Positions 1 to 8,784 of a DNA stretch of 64,000 bases are shown here, in pieces. Numbering within the stretch: position 1 is the stretch's first letter; each line of letters opens with the position of its first letter. Source of the DNA: Desulfotomaculum copahuensis (GTDB taxonomy: Bacteria > Bacillota > Desulfotomaculia > Desulfotomaculales > Desulfovirgulaceae). The position numbers and the translations under genes are program-made. The notes under the pieces were generated by a model that saw nothing but the letters and a program-made list of their open reading frames with translations, searched no databases and was not told the origin of the DNA. The stretch spans positions 1-64,000 of the forward strand of contig NZ_LYVF01000009.1 in NCBI RefSeq assembly GCF_001655685.1, written 5' to 3'.

Positions 1-112
1 ACAAATGGGTCCACCCCATTCGGGCATCGGCGGCGACGACGGAAAACACGGCCTGGAAGAGTTCCTGCAGACCCATGTGGTTTATTTACAGTACAACCAG
101 CATGTGAAGTAA
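1..112 (+). CDS. aldehyde dehydrogenase, C-terminal end (5' part outside window)
   Basis: An open frame enters from the left edge (codons start at base 2) and stops with TAA at 110-112. The 36 visible residues include SGIGGDDGKHGLEEF, close to the conserved C-terminal SGIGRExGxxGLEEF segment of NAD(P)-dependent aldehyde dehydrogenases, followed by a VVYLQYN tail like the usual VYVNYN end. Only the last strand/oligomerisation region is visible, so the substrate cannot be named. The next coding fragment starts in another frame at the stop codon, with no intergenic space, which suggests a rearrangement at this point. Confidence 0.6.
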   Translation, partial: QMGPPHSGIGGDDGKHGLEEFLQTHVVYLQYNQHVK

Positions 113-255
113 GAGCGTTCATTGACGCTGTTTTAAACGACAAAGAACCTCTTGTTAGCGGCATTGATGGCCTTCAGCCGGTTCTAACCGGACTGGCTGC
201 TAAAAAGTCATTTGAGGAAGGCAGGCCTGTTTCGCTTGAGGAAGTCAATCAATGA
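109..255 (+). pseudogene. Gfo/Idh/MocA oxidoreductase, C-terminal remnant
   Basis: In the frame ending at TGA 253-255, the segment from about 109 reads RAFIDAVLNDKEPLVSG and ends with AAKKSFEEGRPVSLEEV. This matches the C-terminal part of the Gfo/Idh/MocA family (inositol 2-dehydrogenase-like; typical form FIDAVxNDxxPxVxGEDGxxAL..A..S..EGRPV). There is no start codon, Rossmann fold or catalytic EKP motif. The family-like sequence begins exactly where the aldehyde dehydrogenase frame stops, so about 300 N-terminal residues are missing. It is a non-functional remnant unless it is translated by frameshifting, for which I see no signal. Confidence 0.6.
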
Positions 256-284
256 CCGGCATGGTTTACTGGAGGGGCTATTAC

Positions 285-319
285 AAAAGCACCGGGATTA
301 AACTGCTCCCGGTGCTTTT
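285..319 (+). terminator. Rho-independent terminator-like hairpin
   Basis: A perfect 13-bp stem (AAAAGCACCGGGA at 285-297 with its complement at 307-319) encloses a 9-nt loop and ends in TTTT. It would end transcription of the oxidoreductase remnant. The rest of 320-530 shows no gene that I can support. Confidence 0.8.
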
Positions 320-536
320 GATTCAATCACGCCGGCGTTTTTAAGCGCCTGGCAATCCTGGGAGTGTAAAAACTTTCATGTAAATGGTTTATCCTCTAAA
401 ACATAAAACCATCTTAGTTAGAATCAAGCAGGCAGCCTTTTACATGGAGGAGGGCCAGTGTTAGCCTGTTTTGGCGGGAGACCAAAGCGCGTAGCGTGGA
501 AAGGTAGTCCGGGTGTCAGATGATTTTTTGAGGTAG

Positions 537-564
537 ACCTGCTTCGTGTTTATCCGGAGCAGGT
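537..564 (-). terminator. possible terminator hairpin, minus strand
   Basis: ACCTGCT (537-543) pairs with AGCAGGT (558-564), just beyond the stop of the minus-strand gene at 565. Read on the minus strand it is followed by CTACCTC and then AAAAAA rather than a T-tract, so termination is uncertain. Confidence 0.35.
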
Positions 565-876
565 TTACCCTCCCGCCATACGCCGGCAGCGCCATTTATC
601 GCCAGGCAAAGCCGTTTTTTCAACCGCCGGCTTTTCAACAAATACCAGTTCCCAGAGTTTGCGGGCGTTTTCCGGTAAAGACCGGAGCCCGTAATAATCC
701 TCCAGGAATGTTTCGCGCACTCTTTTCTCACCGTAATGTTCAAACAGCCATAATATTTGCTCCCATGACCCGGTGGAAAGAGTAGTTTTTATGATAAACT
801 TAAAATCCCTTTCGGGATCAATGGTGTCAAAAAGATAATTCCGGAAAAGTGGTGCAAGTAAAGATGGCAGTATCAA
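565..876 (-). CDS. DUF6922-like small protein (putative partner of AbiEii-type toxin)
   Basis: A 103-residue protein starting at TTG. The N-terminal 60 residues (LFRNYLFDTIDPERD, then FIIKTTLSTGSWEQ and LWLFEHYGEKRVRE) follow the pattern of the DUF6922 family: F-D-x-I-D-P-x-x-D, then an FII..L..G.W..I.WLF..YG....E segment. Members often sit beside AbiEii/AbiGii-type nucleotidyltransferase toxin genes, and such a gene (broken) lies directly upstream on the same strand at 962-1424. The last 15 residues (KWRCRRMAGG) are not family-like and may reflect a frameshift near the 3' end. Its role as an antitoxin is inferred from context. Confidence 0.5.
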   Translation of the reverse strand: MILPSLLAPLFRNYLFDTIDPERDFKFIIKTTLSTGSWEQILWLFEHYGEKRVRETFLEDYYGLRSLPENARKLWELVFVEKPAVEKTALPGDKWRCRRMAGG

Positions 877-961
877 GAAAAGCGCCCCCGATCCAAAGTA
901 ACTTCAAATTATCGGCCGTAATATGTGGTAAGGAAATGGGACTTCAATATGATATTGGCCG

Positions 962-1424
962 CTAGTTACTTTGTTTTATTACATGTTTGTTTAAATAGTT
1001 TTCGACCATTGATTTAAAATAATTTTCAATCTCATTTGGCGATAGCGATGAAAAAAGTAAATTCGGAGCAACGTCTTTATCTTCCAAATCTTTCATATAA
1101 ATGATTTGTTCCAGAAACAAACGGGTCGAGAAGACATTTTCGTGGTTAATTATATACTTTTTGTTTGCACTGGATATTATTTCCTCTAAAGTTATTATTC
1201 CTAACTTAAATAGATAGTAAATATCCAGGTAGTCCCTTATTGTTGCCCTCCGTCCTAAAAAAGTCAAGGTCAAATGACCTGCGGTGCTTCAATTGCAGGG
1301 CCAGTCCGGTGCCGCCGGCTAGATAGAAATCCTTCGCTAAAAAACTCTCCCCGATTTTTCTGCAAACTTGCCATCCATTCCGGTCAAGAACAGAATCCGG
1401 ATTTTCCGTCAACATAAAAATCAC
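962..1424 (-). pseudogene. AbiEii/AbiGii-type nucleotidyltransferase toxin with internal deletion
   Basis: Two overlapping minus-strand frames together carry both ends of one family. The upstream frame (1424 down to about 1250) encodes AKDFYLAGGTGLALQLKHR followed by RSFDLDFF, the nucleotidyltransferase signature GGTxLALxxxHRxSxDLDFF. The downstream frame (about 1250 to 962) encodes IRDYLDIYYLFKLGIITLEE, the typical C-terminal IRDxxDIYYL region. The roughly 80-100 residues normally between them are missing and the frame changes at the junction, so no full product can be made. The family is the toxin half of type IV abortive-infection/TA modules. Confidence 0.65.
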
Positions 1425-1693
1425 CTGGTAATATTATAACCTGAAAACAACCGTCCGAAAAGAAAATTCTGCCAGATATGCAAAGAGCCGCGTCCGGTTT
1501 TCCGTTATAACAAGCTATGTGGCCGGTGTTATGTTCCCGGTTCCGCTCATGACCAGCAAGCGGATTCTTTTCTATAAAAATTTTGTTCTAATAAACACGA
1601 ATTTAGCAGGAACTTGTTGGTATATGCAGAATATAATGTTTATATAAACACAAAATATGTTTAAATGTTCAATAATGGCTAATCTGAAGGAGT

Positions 1694-2506
1694 GTGACCA
1701 TTTTAAAAGAGATGAGTTCACCTGATACAGGAGGAAGATGCATAAGCGCCGGGCGTCAAGAAAAAATTTGCTTTTTGCTCCAGGAACACGGGAACCTGAC
1801 TGTTACGGAGTTGGCTCATCGTTTCGACGTGTCTGAAATGACCATTCGCCGTGACTTGAAAGCGCTGGCCAATCTGGGTCTGGTGCAGCGCGAACACGGA
1901 CGGGCGCTCTACCCCCCGGCTTCTTCCGGTGCCCGTTTTCTCACCCGGTTGGGAGAAGCTGAACGGGAAAAAACCTTAATCGGCAGGCTGGCAGCGGATT
2001 TAGTGGCCGAAGGAGACTCGATTATCCTGGATGCCGGAACAACCACTTTGGCCGTTGCCCGGGCATTGAAAAAGCCCTGTGTAACCATTACCAACTCATT
2101 GCCAATTAGCACCGTTTTGCTGAACCGTCCGGAATTGACCCTGTTTGTTACTGGAGGTGAGGCGCGCGGGACCACTTATGCTTTGGTGGGACCAATGGCC
2201 AAAGCCGCCTTTGCAGATTTTAACGCCGATAAATTATTCCTTGCCGCTACCGGTGTGAGTATCGAGCGTGGCTTATCGACCGGCAACATGTTGGAATCCG
2301 AAGTCAAGCAGGCGATGATCGCCGCTGCCGGGCAGGTAATTCTTGTCTCCCACAGTGAAAAATTCGGCCGGGTATACTATCATACCTTTGCCCAGTGGGA
2401 CAAAGTGGATATTCTGGTCACTGATTCCCGGTTGCCGGATCATACCCGGCAGGAGCTTGAAAACCTGGGAGTTGAAGTTCTTTTAGCCGGGCTGGAAGAA
2501 GATTAG
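1694..2506 (+). CDS. DeoR-family transcriptional repressor
   Basis: 270 residues. Residues about 20-75 hold the winged helix-turn-helix (RQEKICFLLQEHGNLTVTEL, then RFDVSEMTIRRDL), and residues 90-260 the DeoR C-terminal sugar-phosphate sensor fold (DAGTTTLAVARAL; TITNSLPIS; VTGGEARG; ALVGPMA). DeoR regulators bind phosphorylated sugars or glycerol metabolites and normally repress neighbouring sugar genes. It lies just upstream of gapA in the same direction, so gapA or a lower-glycolysis metabolite is a plausible target. The start is uncertain: GTG at 1694 lies too close to the GAAGGAG at 1686-1692, and ATG at 1712 is possible. Confidence 0.85.
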   Translation: MTILKEMSSPDTGGRCISAGRQEKICFLLQEHGNLTVTELAHRFDVSEMTIRRDLKALANLGLVQREHGRALYPPASSGARFLTRLGEAEREKTLIGRLAADLVAEGDSIILDAGTTTLAVARALKKPCVTITNSLPISTVLLNRPELTLFVTGGEARGTTYALVGPMAKAAFADFNADKLFLAATGVSIERGLSTGNMLESEVKQAMIAAAGQVILVSHSEKFGRVYYHTFAQWDKVDILVTDSRLPDHTRQELENLGVEVLLAGLEED

Positions 2507-2567
2507 CTAAAAAAAGTACTGGTTTTTATCAGTTGGTGTCCTGTCCGGGGCATTCTTTCAGTTAGCG

Positions 2568-3675
<1,108 letters not shown>

Positions 3676-3792
3676 CGGTCACGGTCATTCCGGCCGGCGG
3701 GGGAAACGGTGACGCTGGTCAGCCAGAGTGCCTAAACTAAGGGAACGTTAGCATTGTAAGATTAAGCCCACTACCTCCTTCTTCAATATAAA

Positions 3793-3825
3793 GGGACTAT
3801 GGCAACGCCATGGTCCCCCTTTTTT
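3793..3825 (+). terminator. Rho-independent terminator after gapA
   Basis: GGGACTATGGC (3793-3803) pairs with GCCATGGTCCC, with one G-T pair and a 3-nt loop, and a run of T follows. It closes the gapA unit. The rest of 3826-4138 is AT-rich non-coding sequence in which I see no gene; it should contain the promoter of the methyltransferase operon. Confidence 0.85.
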
Positions 3826-4138
3826 ATGGCATATTGTAAACGCTAAGGTTTTAGAACGGAAAATCGATATGATGCAGGCTATTCCTTATGTTGGCATGAC
3901 TAACCCGGGGCCGCCGGCGCAAAATATTGCTTAATGTAGCAAGTAGAGAGTATTTGGCACTTGCTTGTAACATTATTTAGCAAATCCATATCTTGTGATG
4001 AAAATGGATGGTGCTGCACCGGTAGCATGAGAAGACAAGAAAGCAAACACATGTAAATAATTTCGCCTTGTCCGGCAAGAAAATTTGCAATAAACTAAAG
4101 ACGAGCAAAAAACCTTTAAGACAGGAGAGGAATAAATT

Positions 4139-4216
4139 ATGGCAATTCTTGATGAAATCAAAGCGGCCCTGATGGTTGGCAACATGAACAAGGTCAAGGA
4201 GGACGTGGCATGCTGA
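4139..4216 (+). pseudogene. 25-codon relic (or leader peptide) of a corrinoid protein
   Basis: After a good ribosome binding site (AGGAGAGG, 4123-4130), ATG 4139 opens a frame reading MAILDEIKAALMVGNMNKVK and stops at TGA 4214-4216. This is the start of a methyltransferase corrinoid protein of the MtbC/MtaC type (compare MSLLAEIKAATIAGK of the intact gene at 18418). The remaining 185 or so residues, including the cobalamin ligand, are absent. The stop overlaps the next start (ATGCTGA), and the AAGGAGGA that serves the next gene (4196-4203) is formed inside the relic. It may now act only as a translated leader coupling expression of the methyltransferase. Confidence 0.65.
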
Positions 4217-5007
4217 TTGTCGGCGAATTGATCAATTCCAGCCGCAAGGCCATCGCCGCGGCCATTGAGACAAAGGACAAACTGTACCTGCAGGAACTGG
4301 CGAAAAATCAAGCGGATGCCGGCGCCAATGTGATCGATGTCAATTGCGGTACCAACTTCGGTACGGAAGCGGCCATGATGACCTGGCTGGTGGACACCGT
4401 CCAGGAAGTGGTTGACGTTCCCCTGTGCATTGACAGCCCCAGTCCAGAGGTGCTGGAAGCGGGCCTGTCCCGTTGTAAGGGCAGGGCGCTGGTCAACTCC
4501 ATTTCAGCTGAAAAGCAGCGCTGGGCAGAAGTGCTGCCGTTGTTGACAAAATATAAAGCCGCGGTGATCGCCCTTTGTATGGATGACTCCGGCATGCCCA
4601 AATCGGTGGCCGACCGGCTGCGTGTGGCGGAAAAGCTGGTGCCGGAACTGGTGGCGGCTGGTGTGCCGGAAGAGGATATTTACCTGGATCCGTTGATCAA
4701 GCCGCTGGCGGTGGATGTCGCCCATGGTCCGGAAGCGCTGGAGAGCACGCGGTGCTTGCGGGAAAAATATCCCCGGGTGCATGTGATCAGCGGCCTGTCC
4801 AACATTTCCTATGGATTGCCCCAGCGCCGGCTGATCAACCGGGCTTTTGCGGTCATGTGCATGGCCATGGGTATGGATGCCTTTATCCTGGACCCCCTGG
4901 ACCGGCAGCTGATGTCCCTGCTGATCGCCGCCAACGCTCTGGCCGGCCGGGATGAATTCTGCCTGGAGTATATTGCGGCGGAGCGTTCCGGCAAACTGTT
5001 CGTTTAA
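4210..5007 (+). CDS. methyltetrahydrofolate:corrinoid methyltransferase (pterin-binding, MtgA/AcsE-like, MT II)
   Basis: 265 residues, close to AcsE (262). The family transfers the methyl group between a methyl-corrinoid protein and tetrahydrofolate. The whole protein is the TIM-barrel pterin-binding domain: MLIVGELINSSRKAI at the start, then QADAGANVIDVNCGT, VPLCIDSPSPEVLEAGL, LVNSISAEK and VISGLSNISYGLP. These are the blocks that hold the pterin Asp and Asn residues. The start is ATG 4210, overlapping the relic stop, with AAGGAGGA six bases upstream. In O-demethylase systems this is methyltransferase II, feeding methyl groups into the Wood-Ljungdahl pathway. The sequence does not separate MtgA (glycine betaine systems) from other MT II types. 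Confidence 0.85.
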   Translation: MLIVGELINSSRKAIAAAIETKDKLYLQELAKNQADAGANVIDVNCGTNFGTEAAMMTWLVDTVQEVVDVPLCIDSPSPEVLEAGLSRCKGRALVNSISAEKQRWAEVLPLLTKYKAAVIALCMDDSGMPKSVADRLRVAEKLVPELVAAGVPEEDIYLDPLIKPLAVDVAHGPEALESTRCLREKYPRVHVISGLSNISYGLPQRRLINRAFAVMCMAMGMDAFILDPLDRQLMSLLIAANALAGRDEFCLEYIAAERSGKLFV

Positions 5008-5033
5008 TCTCTCTCCCCGGGTTAATTATATAG

Positions 5034-5074
5034 GTCCGGCTGCGGCAGGGGCAATCCCCTGCCTGCGGCTTTTT
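5034..5074 (+). terminator. terminator between MT II and sensor kinase
   Basis: A GC-rich stem (GGCAGGGG, loop CAAT, CCCCTGCC, extended outward by GCTGC/GCGGC) ends in TTTTT at 5070-5074. It separates the methyltransferase gene from the sensor kinase gene that starts 24 bases later, so the kinase either has its own promoter or is expressed by read-through. Confidence 0.7.
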
Positions 5075-5097
5075 CAAAACTGTAGGAGTGAGACGCC

Positions 5098-6957
5098 ATG
5101 AGGTCTTTGATCAAGGCTTCGCTGGAGGAAATAATTGCCTCCAGTATCACCGGCAACGCGGTCAAAGTGAGGGAGGAAGTCCGCCGGGCACTGCAAAGTG
5201 GTGCGGAGCCGGCCCTGATTATTTCTGACGGCATTGTCAGGGCCATGGATGTAGTCAGTGAAAAATTTGAGCGCAGTGAAATTTATGTCGCGGATCTGAT
5301 CACTACCGCCCGCGCCATCCATGCCGGCATGCAGGAACTCAAACCTTTCATGCTCAGCAGCCAGGTGCAGGCAACCGGGCGGGCTGTAATCGGGACGGTG
5401 CACGGGGACATACATGATATCGGCAAAAACCTGCTCGGTATTTTGCTGGAAGCCTCCGGTTTTGAAGTGACTGACCTGGGAGTGAATGTGGCGCCGGGCA
5501 GCTTTGTGGAAGCGGTGATCAAGCACCGTCCCCATGTCGTGTGCCTTTCCGCATTGATCACCACAACCTTGAGGACGATGGAAGAAACCATCAAGGCGCT
5601 GGAGGAGGCCGGACTGCGTCAAAAGGTGAAGATAGTCGTCGGCGGCGCCCCTTTGTCGGCCGCCAGGGCGAAAAAGATGGGCGCCGATGCCTACGCGCCG
5701 GACGCCACCGGCGCTATTCCGCTGATCAAAGAGCTTACCGGCGTCAACCGGAAGCGGGTGGCCGCCCTGTCGCCGGCCACTCTGGCCCATTTCCCGGGTG
5801 AGGGGTCACTGGAAGAACTGCAGCAATCTTTTGCTTCCCTGTCCGGTTTGCATCTGGTCATGCTAGATGCCGGCGGCAACCTTCTTTCCCCCCCGGGGCG
5901 GTTTTTTGACTGCTCCCGCTTTTGCCACGCCCTGGACGACCGGGGGGGTGCAGTTTGTTCCTCCGTTGAGGATTTGACCACATTTGTCGGCCGCTTTAAA
6001 AAAGCCTTTGTCTACCGTTGCCGGGCCGGACTGGTGGAGATCTCCTATCCCCTGGCCAACGAGGACGGCATGGTCGGCGCCATCCTCTGTGGCCATTGCC
6101 GGCTGGCCGGTGACAGTCCATCCGGGGAGGAAGAACCGGCGGACATACCGGTTCTTTCCCTGGAGGAACTGGAGGCCGTCTGCGGGCTGCTTTCCTTTAT
6201 CGCCGCGCAGGTTGTGCAGCTGAATGCCGTGCTGGTGGCCAAGCAAGAGGTGGAAGAGGAGCGCAACAGCTTTATCCACTTCCTGCAGAATCAGCACAAG
6301 CTGGAACAGGCACTCGGGGAGGCGGAATTAAGAGCCCTGCAATCTCAGGTCGGTCCCCACTTTCTTTTCAATTCCCTGAATACTATTTCCCGTCTGGCCC
6401 TTTTTGAGGAGGCGCCGGAAACGGAAAAGATGGTTCGCGCTCTGGCCAGGCTGATGCGCTACACCCTTTACCAGGTGAAGAGCCTGGTTACTGTGCGGGA
6501 AGAACTGGCCATCGTGCAGGATTATTTGTTCATTCAGCAGACCCGTTTTAGTGACCGGCTGGCCAGCCAAATAGACGTGGAACCGGCGCTGCTGGAAGCC
6601 CGTTTGCCCTGTATGATACTGCAGCCGCTGGTGGAAAATGCCGTCATTCATGGCCTTGAGCCCTTGAAAGAGGGCGGCCGGGTTACGATCAAGGGCCGGG
6701 TTGTGGGCGGCCAGGTGCATATGGAAGTCTGCGATACCGGCATCGGAATGACGGAAGAATTGCAAAAGGAAATATTTGATCTGGAAGTAAGGTCCGGGGA
6801 CCGGGGTCAGGTGAGCGGACTGGGTATAGTCAATGTTTTCCGCCGCCTGCAGCATTATTTTGGCAGCGACTGCGCCTTGAATGTGCAGAGCAGGCCCGGG
6901 GCCGGAACCAGTGTCCAGCTTACTTTTCCCTTTTCCAAAGCAGAAAGGGGGAGTTGA
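5098..6957 (+). CDS. corrinoid-binding PocR-domain sensor histidine kinase
   Basis: 619 residues with a rare domain order. Residues 1-90 are a B12-binding cap helix bundle like that of methyltransferase corrinoid proteins. Residues 91-215 are a B12-binding Rossmann domain with the cobalt-ligand motif D104-x-H106-x-x-G109 (VHGDIHDIGKN) and the SALITTT and VGGAPLS blocks. Residues 237-375 form a PocR ligand-binding domain with six cysteines (272, 276, 287, 308, 331, 334). A short coiled coil (380-410) leads to a LytS-type His_kinase domain (GPHFLFNSLN, phospho-acceptor H421) and an ATPase domain (LVENAVIHGL around N514; CDTGIGM at 545-551). No membrane segment is visible, so it is probably cytosolic. 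It overlaps its response regulator's RBS. It probably reports corrinoid methylation or redox state, or substrate, to that regulator (inference). Confidence 0.88.
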   Translation: MRSLIKASLEEIIASSITGNAVKVREEVRRALQSGAEPALIISDGIVRAMDVVSEKFERSEIYVADLITTARAIHAGMQELKPFMLSSQVQATGRAVIGTVHGDIHDIGKNLLGILLEASGFEVTDLGVNVAPGSFVEAVIKHRPHVVCLSALITTTLRTMEETIKALEEAGLRQKVKIVVGGAPLSAARAKKMGADAYAPDATGAIPLIKELTGVNRKRVAALSPATLAHFPGEGSLEELQQSFASLSGLHLVMLDAGGNLLSPPGRFFDCSRFCHALDDRGGAVCSSVEDLTTFVGRFKKAFVYRCRAGLVEISYPLANEDGMVGAILCGHCRLAGDSPSGEEEPADIPVLSLEELEAVCGLLSFIAAQVVQLNAVLVAKQEVEEERNSFIHFLQNQHKLEQALGEAELRALQSQVGPHFLFNSLNTISRLALFEEAPETEKMVRALARLMRYTLYQVKSLVTVREELAIVQDYLFIQQTRFSDRLASQIDVEPALLEARLPCMILQPLVENAVIHGLEPLKEGGRVTIKGRVVGGQVHMEVCDTGIGMTEELQKEIFDLEVRSGDRGQVSGLGIVNVFRRLQHYFGSDCALNVQSRPGAGTSVQLTFPFSKAERGS

Positions 6958-6959
6958 AA

Positions 6960-8579
6960 ATGCTCAAGCTGCTCCTGGCCGACGATGAACCGCTGGAACG
7001 GCTGGCCATCCGCCGCGTGCTGGAAAAAGAACGCCCCGCCTACCAGATCGTTGCCGAATGCGGGGATGGCGCCGAAGCGGTGGCACTGGCGCGGGAACTG
7101 CAGCCAGACGTGATGCTGCTGGACGTAAAGATGCCGGAAATGGACGGCCTTGAGGCCGGCAGGGCCATCCGCGAATTGCTCCCCGGTGCGCGTCTGGTTT
7201 TTGTTACGGCCTACGATGAGTTCACCTACGCCCGGCAGGCGATTACCATGGGTGCCTCCCAGTATCTATTAAAGCCGGTGGCCGGGGAAGAAATGATCTC
7301 CATGCTGGACGATTTGGCCGGAGAGATTGCCCGTGAGCGTGCGGACCGGCAGGAAACCGAAAACCTGAAAGCCGCCCTGGAAGAGATGCTGCCCCAGATC
7401 CGCCTGGGGTTTGCCCTGGATCTGGTGGCCGGTAACATTAAACAGGAAGAAATCCGGGCGCGGGCGGAATTTTTAGGCCTTAACCCCCTGCCCCGCCTGG
7501 TCCTGCTGGCGGCAGTGGACAATTTTCATGCCGGAACGGAGAATATGCCGGAAATAGAACGGCAGTTCCTGAAAAAAAAGATCTTGCAGATTATTGAACG
7601 GGCTGTTTCCCAATGGCCGGGTGCACTGGTGGCTCCTGGTTTCAGGGATGAATTTCTCTTGCTTGTGCCCGTGGAGCACATATCAGGCCGGCAAACCGTC
7701 CGGGAAACTGCCATTCGCCTGGGGGAAAAGCTCTGCGATTTGATCCGCCGGCAAACGCTTCTGACGGTAACGGTTGGTGTGGGCCGGCCGGCGGATAGTC
7801 CGGCCGGGCTGACCCGTTCCTACGCCGAAGCGGCGGCGGCCGTCGAGTACCGCGTGCTGTACGGCGGGGATCAGGTTATTCACGCTGATGACGTTACTGT
7901 TCGGCCGGGTTATCGCCAGCATTTCGCTTCCCCGGCGGAACAGGAACTGGCCCATGCGGTGCGGCTGGGGGACAAGGACGCCGCCTGCCGCCAGCTGGCC
8001 CGTCTGATTGCGGAAATGATGCTTAAACAGGAAATGCGGCCGCCGGTTTTAAAGATGAAGCTGCTGGAGTTGGGCAGCCTGGTTACCCGTGCGGCGCTGG
8101 AAGGCGGTGCCGGTGCGGAGGAAACAGCCGGCATTTTCCTGGCCGGCAGCAGTGAGTTCATGAGCCTGGAATCACTGGACGAAGTGCGGGCCAAAATGAT
8201 TGAAAAAGTCGGCCTGCTGGCGGACAAGGTGGCGGAGGCGCGGGAACACCGCAACAGCAATTTAATCCGCCGGGCCGTCAAGTTTATTGATGAAAACATG
8301 CACCGGGATCTTTCCCTGGAAGAAGTGGCCCGGCAGGTTGATTTGAGCCCCTGCTATTTCAGCCGCTTGTTTAAAAAAGCGCAGGGAGAGAATTTTTTGG
8401 ATTACCTGACCCGTTTGCGGTTGAAGGCGGCCAGGGAACTTTTGTTGACTACCGGTTTGCCGGTGACGGAAATTGCCGCGCGGGTGGGTTACCGTGATTA
8501 CCGCTATTTCGGGCAGGTCTTTAAAAAACTCGAAGGGTGTACGCCCACCATCTTCAGGGGAAGAGGAAAACACAGTTAA
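6960..8579 (+). CDS. AraC-family response regulator (REC + HTH)
   Basis: 539 residues. Residues 1-120 are a receiver domain with acidic pair D9/D10, phospho-acceptor D55 (MLLDVKMPEMDG) and the FVTAYDEF and YLLKPV switch blocks. A middle region of about 300 residues resembles the YesN-type linker. The last 100 residues are a double helix-turn-helix AraC domain (LSLEEVARQVDLSPCYFSRL; PVTEIAARVGYRDYRYFGQ). ATG 6960 is chosen because GAAAGGGGGAG ends six bases upstream; TTG 6954 is in frame. It begins 2 bases after the kinase stop, so the two are one two-component system. Targets are most likely the methyltransferase genes around it. Confidence 0.9.
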   Translation: MLKLLLADDEPLERLAIRRVLEKERPAYQIVAECGDGAEAVALARELQPDVMLLDVKMPEMDGLEAGRAIRELLPGARLVFVTAYDEFTYARQAITMGASQYLLKPVAGEEMISMLDDLAGEIARERADRQETENLKAALEEMLPQIRLGFALDLVAGNIKQEEIRARAEFLGLNPLPRLVLLAAVDNFHAGTENMPEIERQFLKKKILQIIERAVSQWPGALVAPGFRDEFLLLVPVEHISGRQTVRETAIRLGEKLCDLIRRQTLLTVTVGVGRPADSPAGLTRSYAEAAAAVEYRVLYGGDQVIHADDVTVRPGYRQHFASPAEQELAHAVRLGDKDAACRQLARLIAEMMLKQEMRPPVLKMKLLELGSLVTRAALEGGAGAEETAGIFLAGSSEFMSLESLDEVRAKMIEKVGLLADKVAEAREHRNSNLIRRAVKFIDENMHRDLSLEEVARQVDLSPCYFSRLFKKAQGENFLDYLTRLRLKAARELLLTTGLPVTEIAARVGYRDYRYFGQVFKKLEGCTPTIFRGRGKHS

Positions 8580-8784
8580 TGGACCACCGGTGCGTGTGCA
8601 CGGGAATCAGCTGATCCGTTTTGGATGATCCGGATAAAGCAAAGTAATGACAAATGCAATGAACAGGAAATAGGGGAGCTGGCCTATTGGGGGTTTTCCG
8701 GTCACGCGGGAAATTGACCGGGTCTGCTTATGAGTAGATCCGGCGGACACATCGCGGCAAACTGGCTTAAAGGAAGTGGCAGCA

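Noticed and set aside
3953-3970. TTGGCACTTGCTTGTAA as a second Sigma-54 promoter before the MT II operon
   Set aside because: The GG-to-GC spacing is one base short and the -12 element reads TGTA, not TTGC. It does not meet the consensus.
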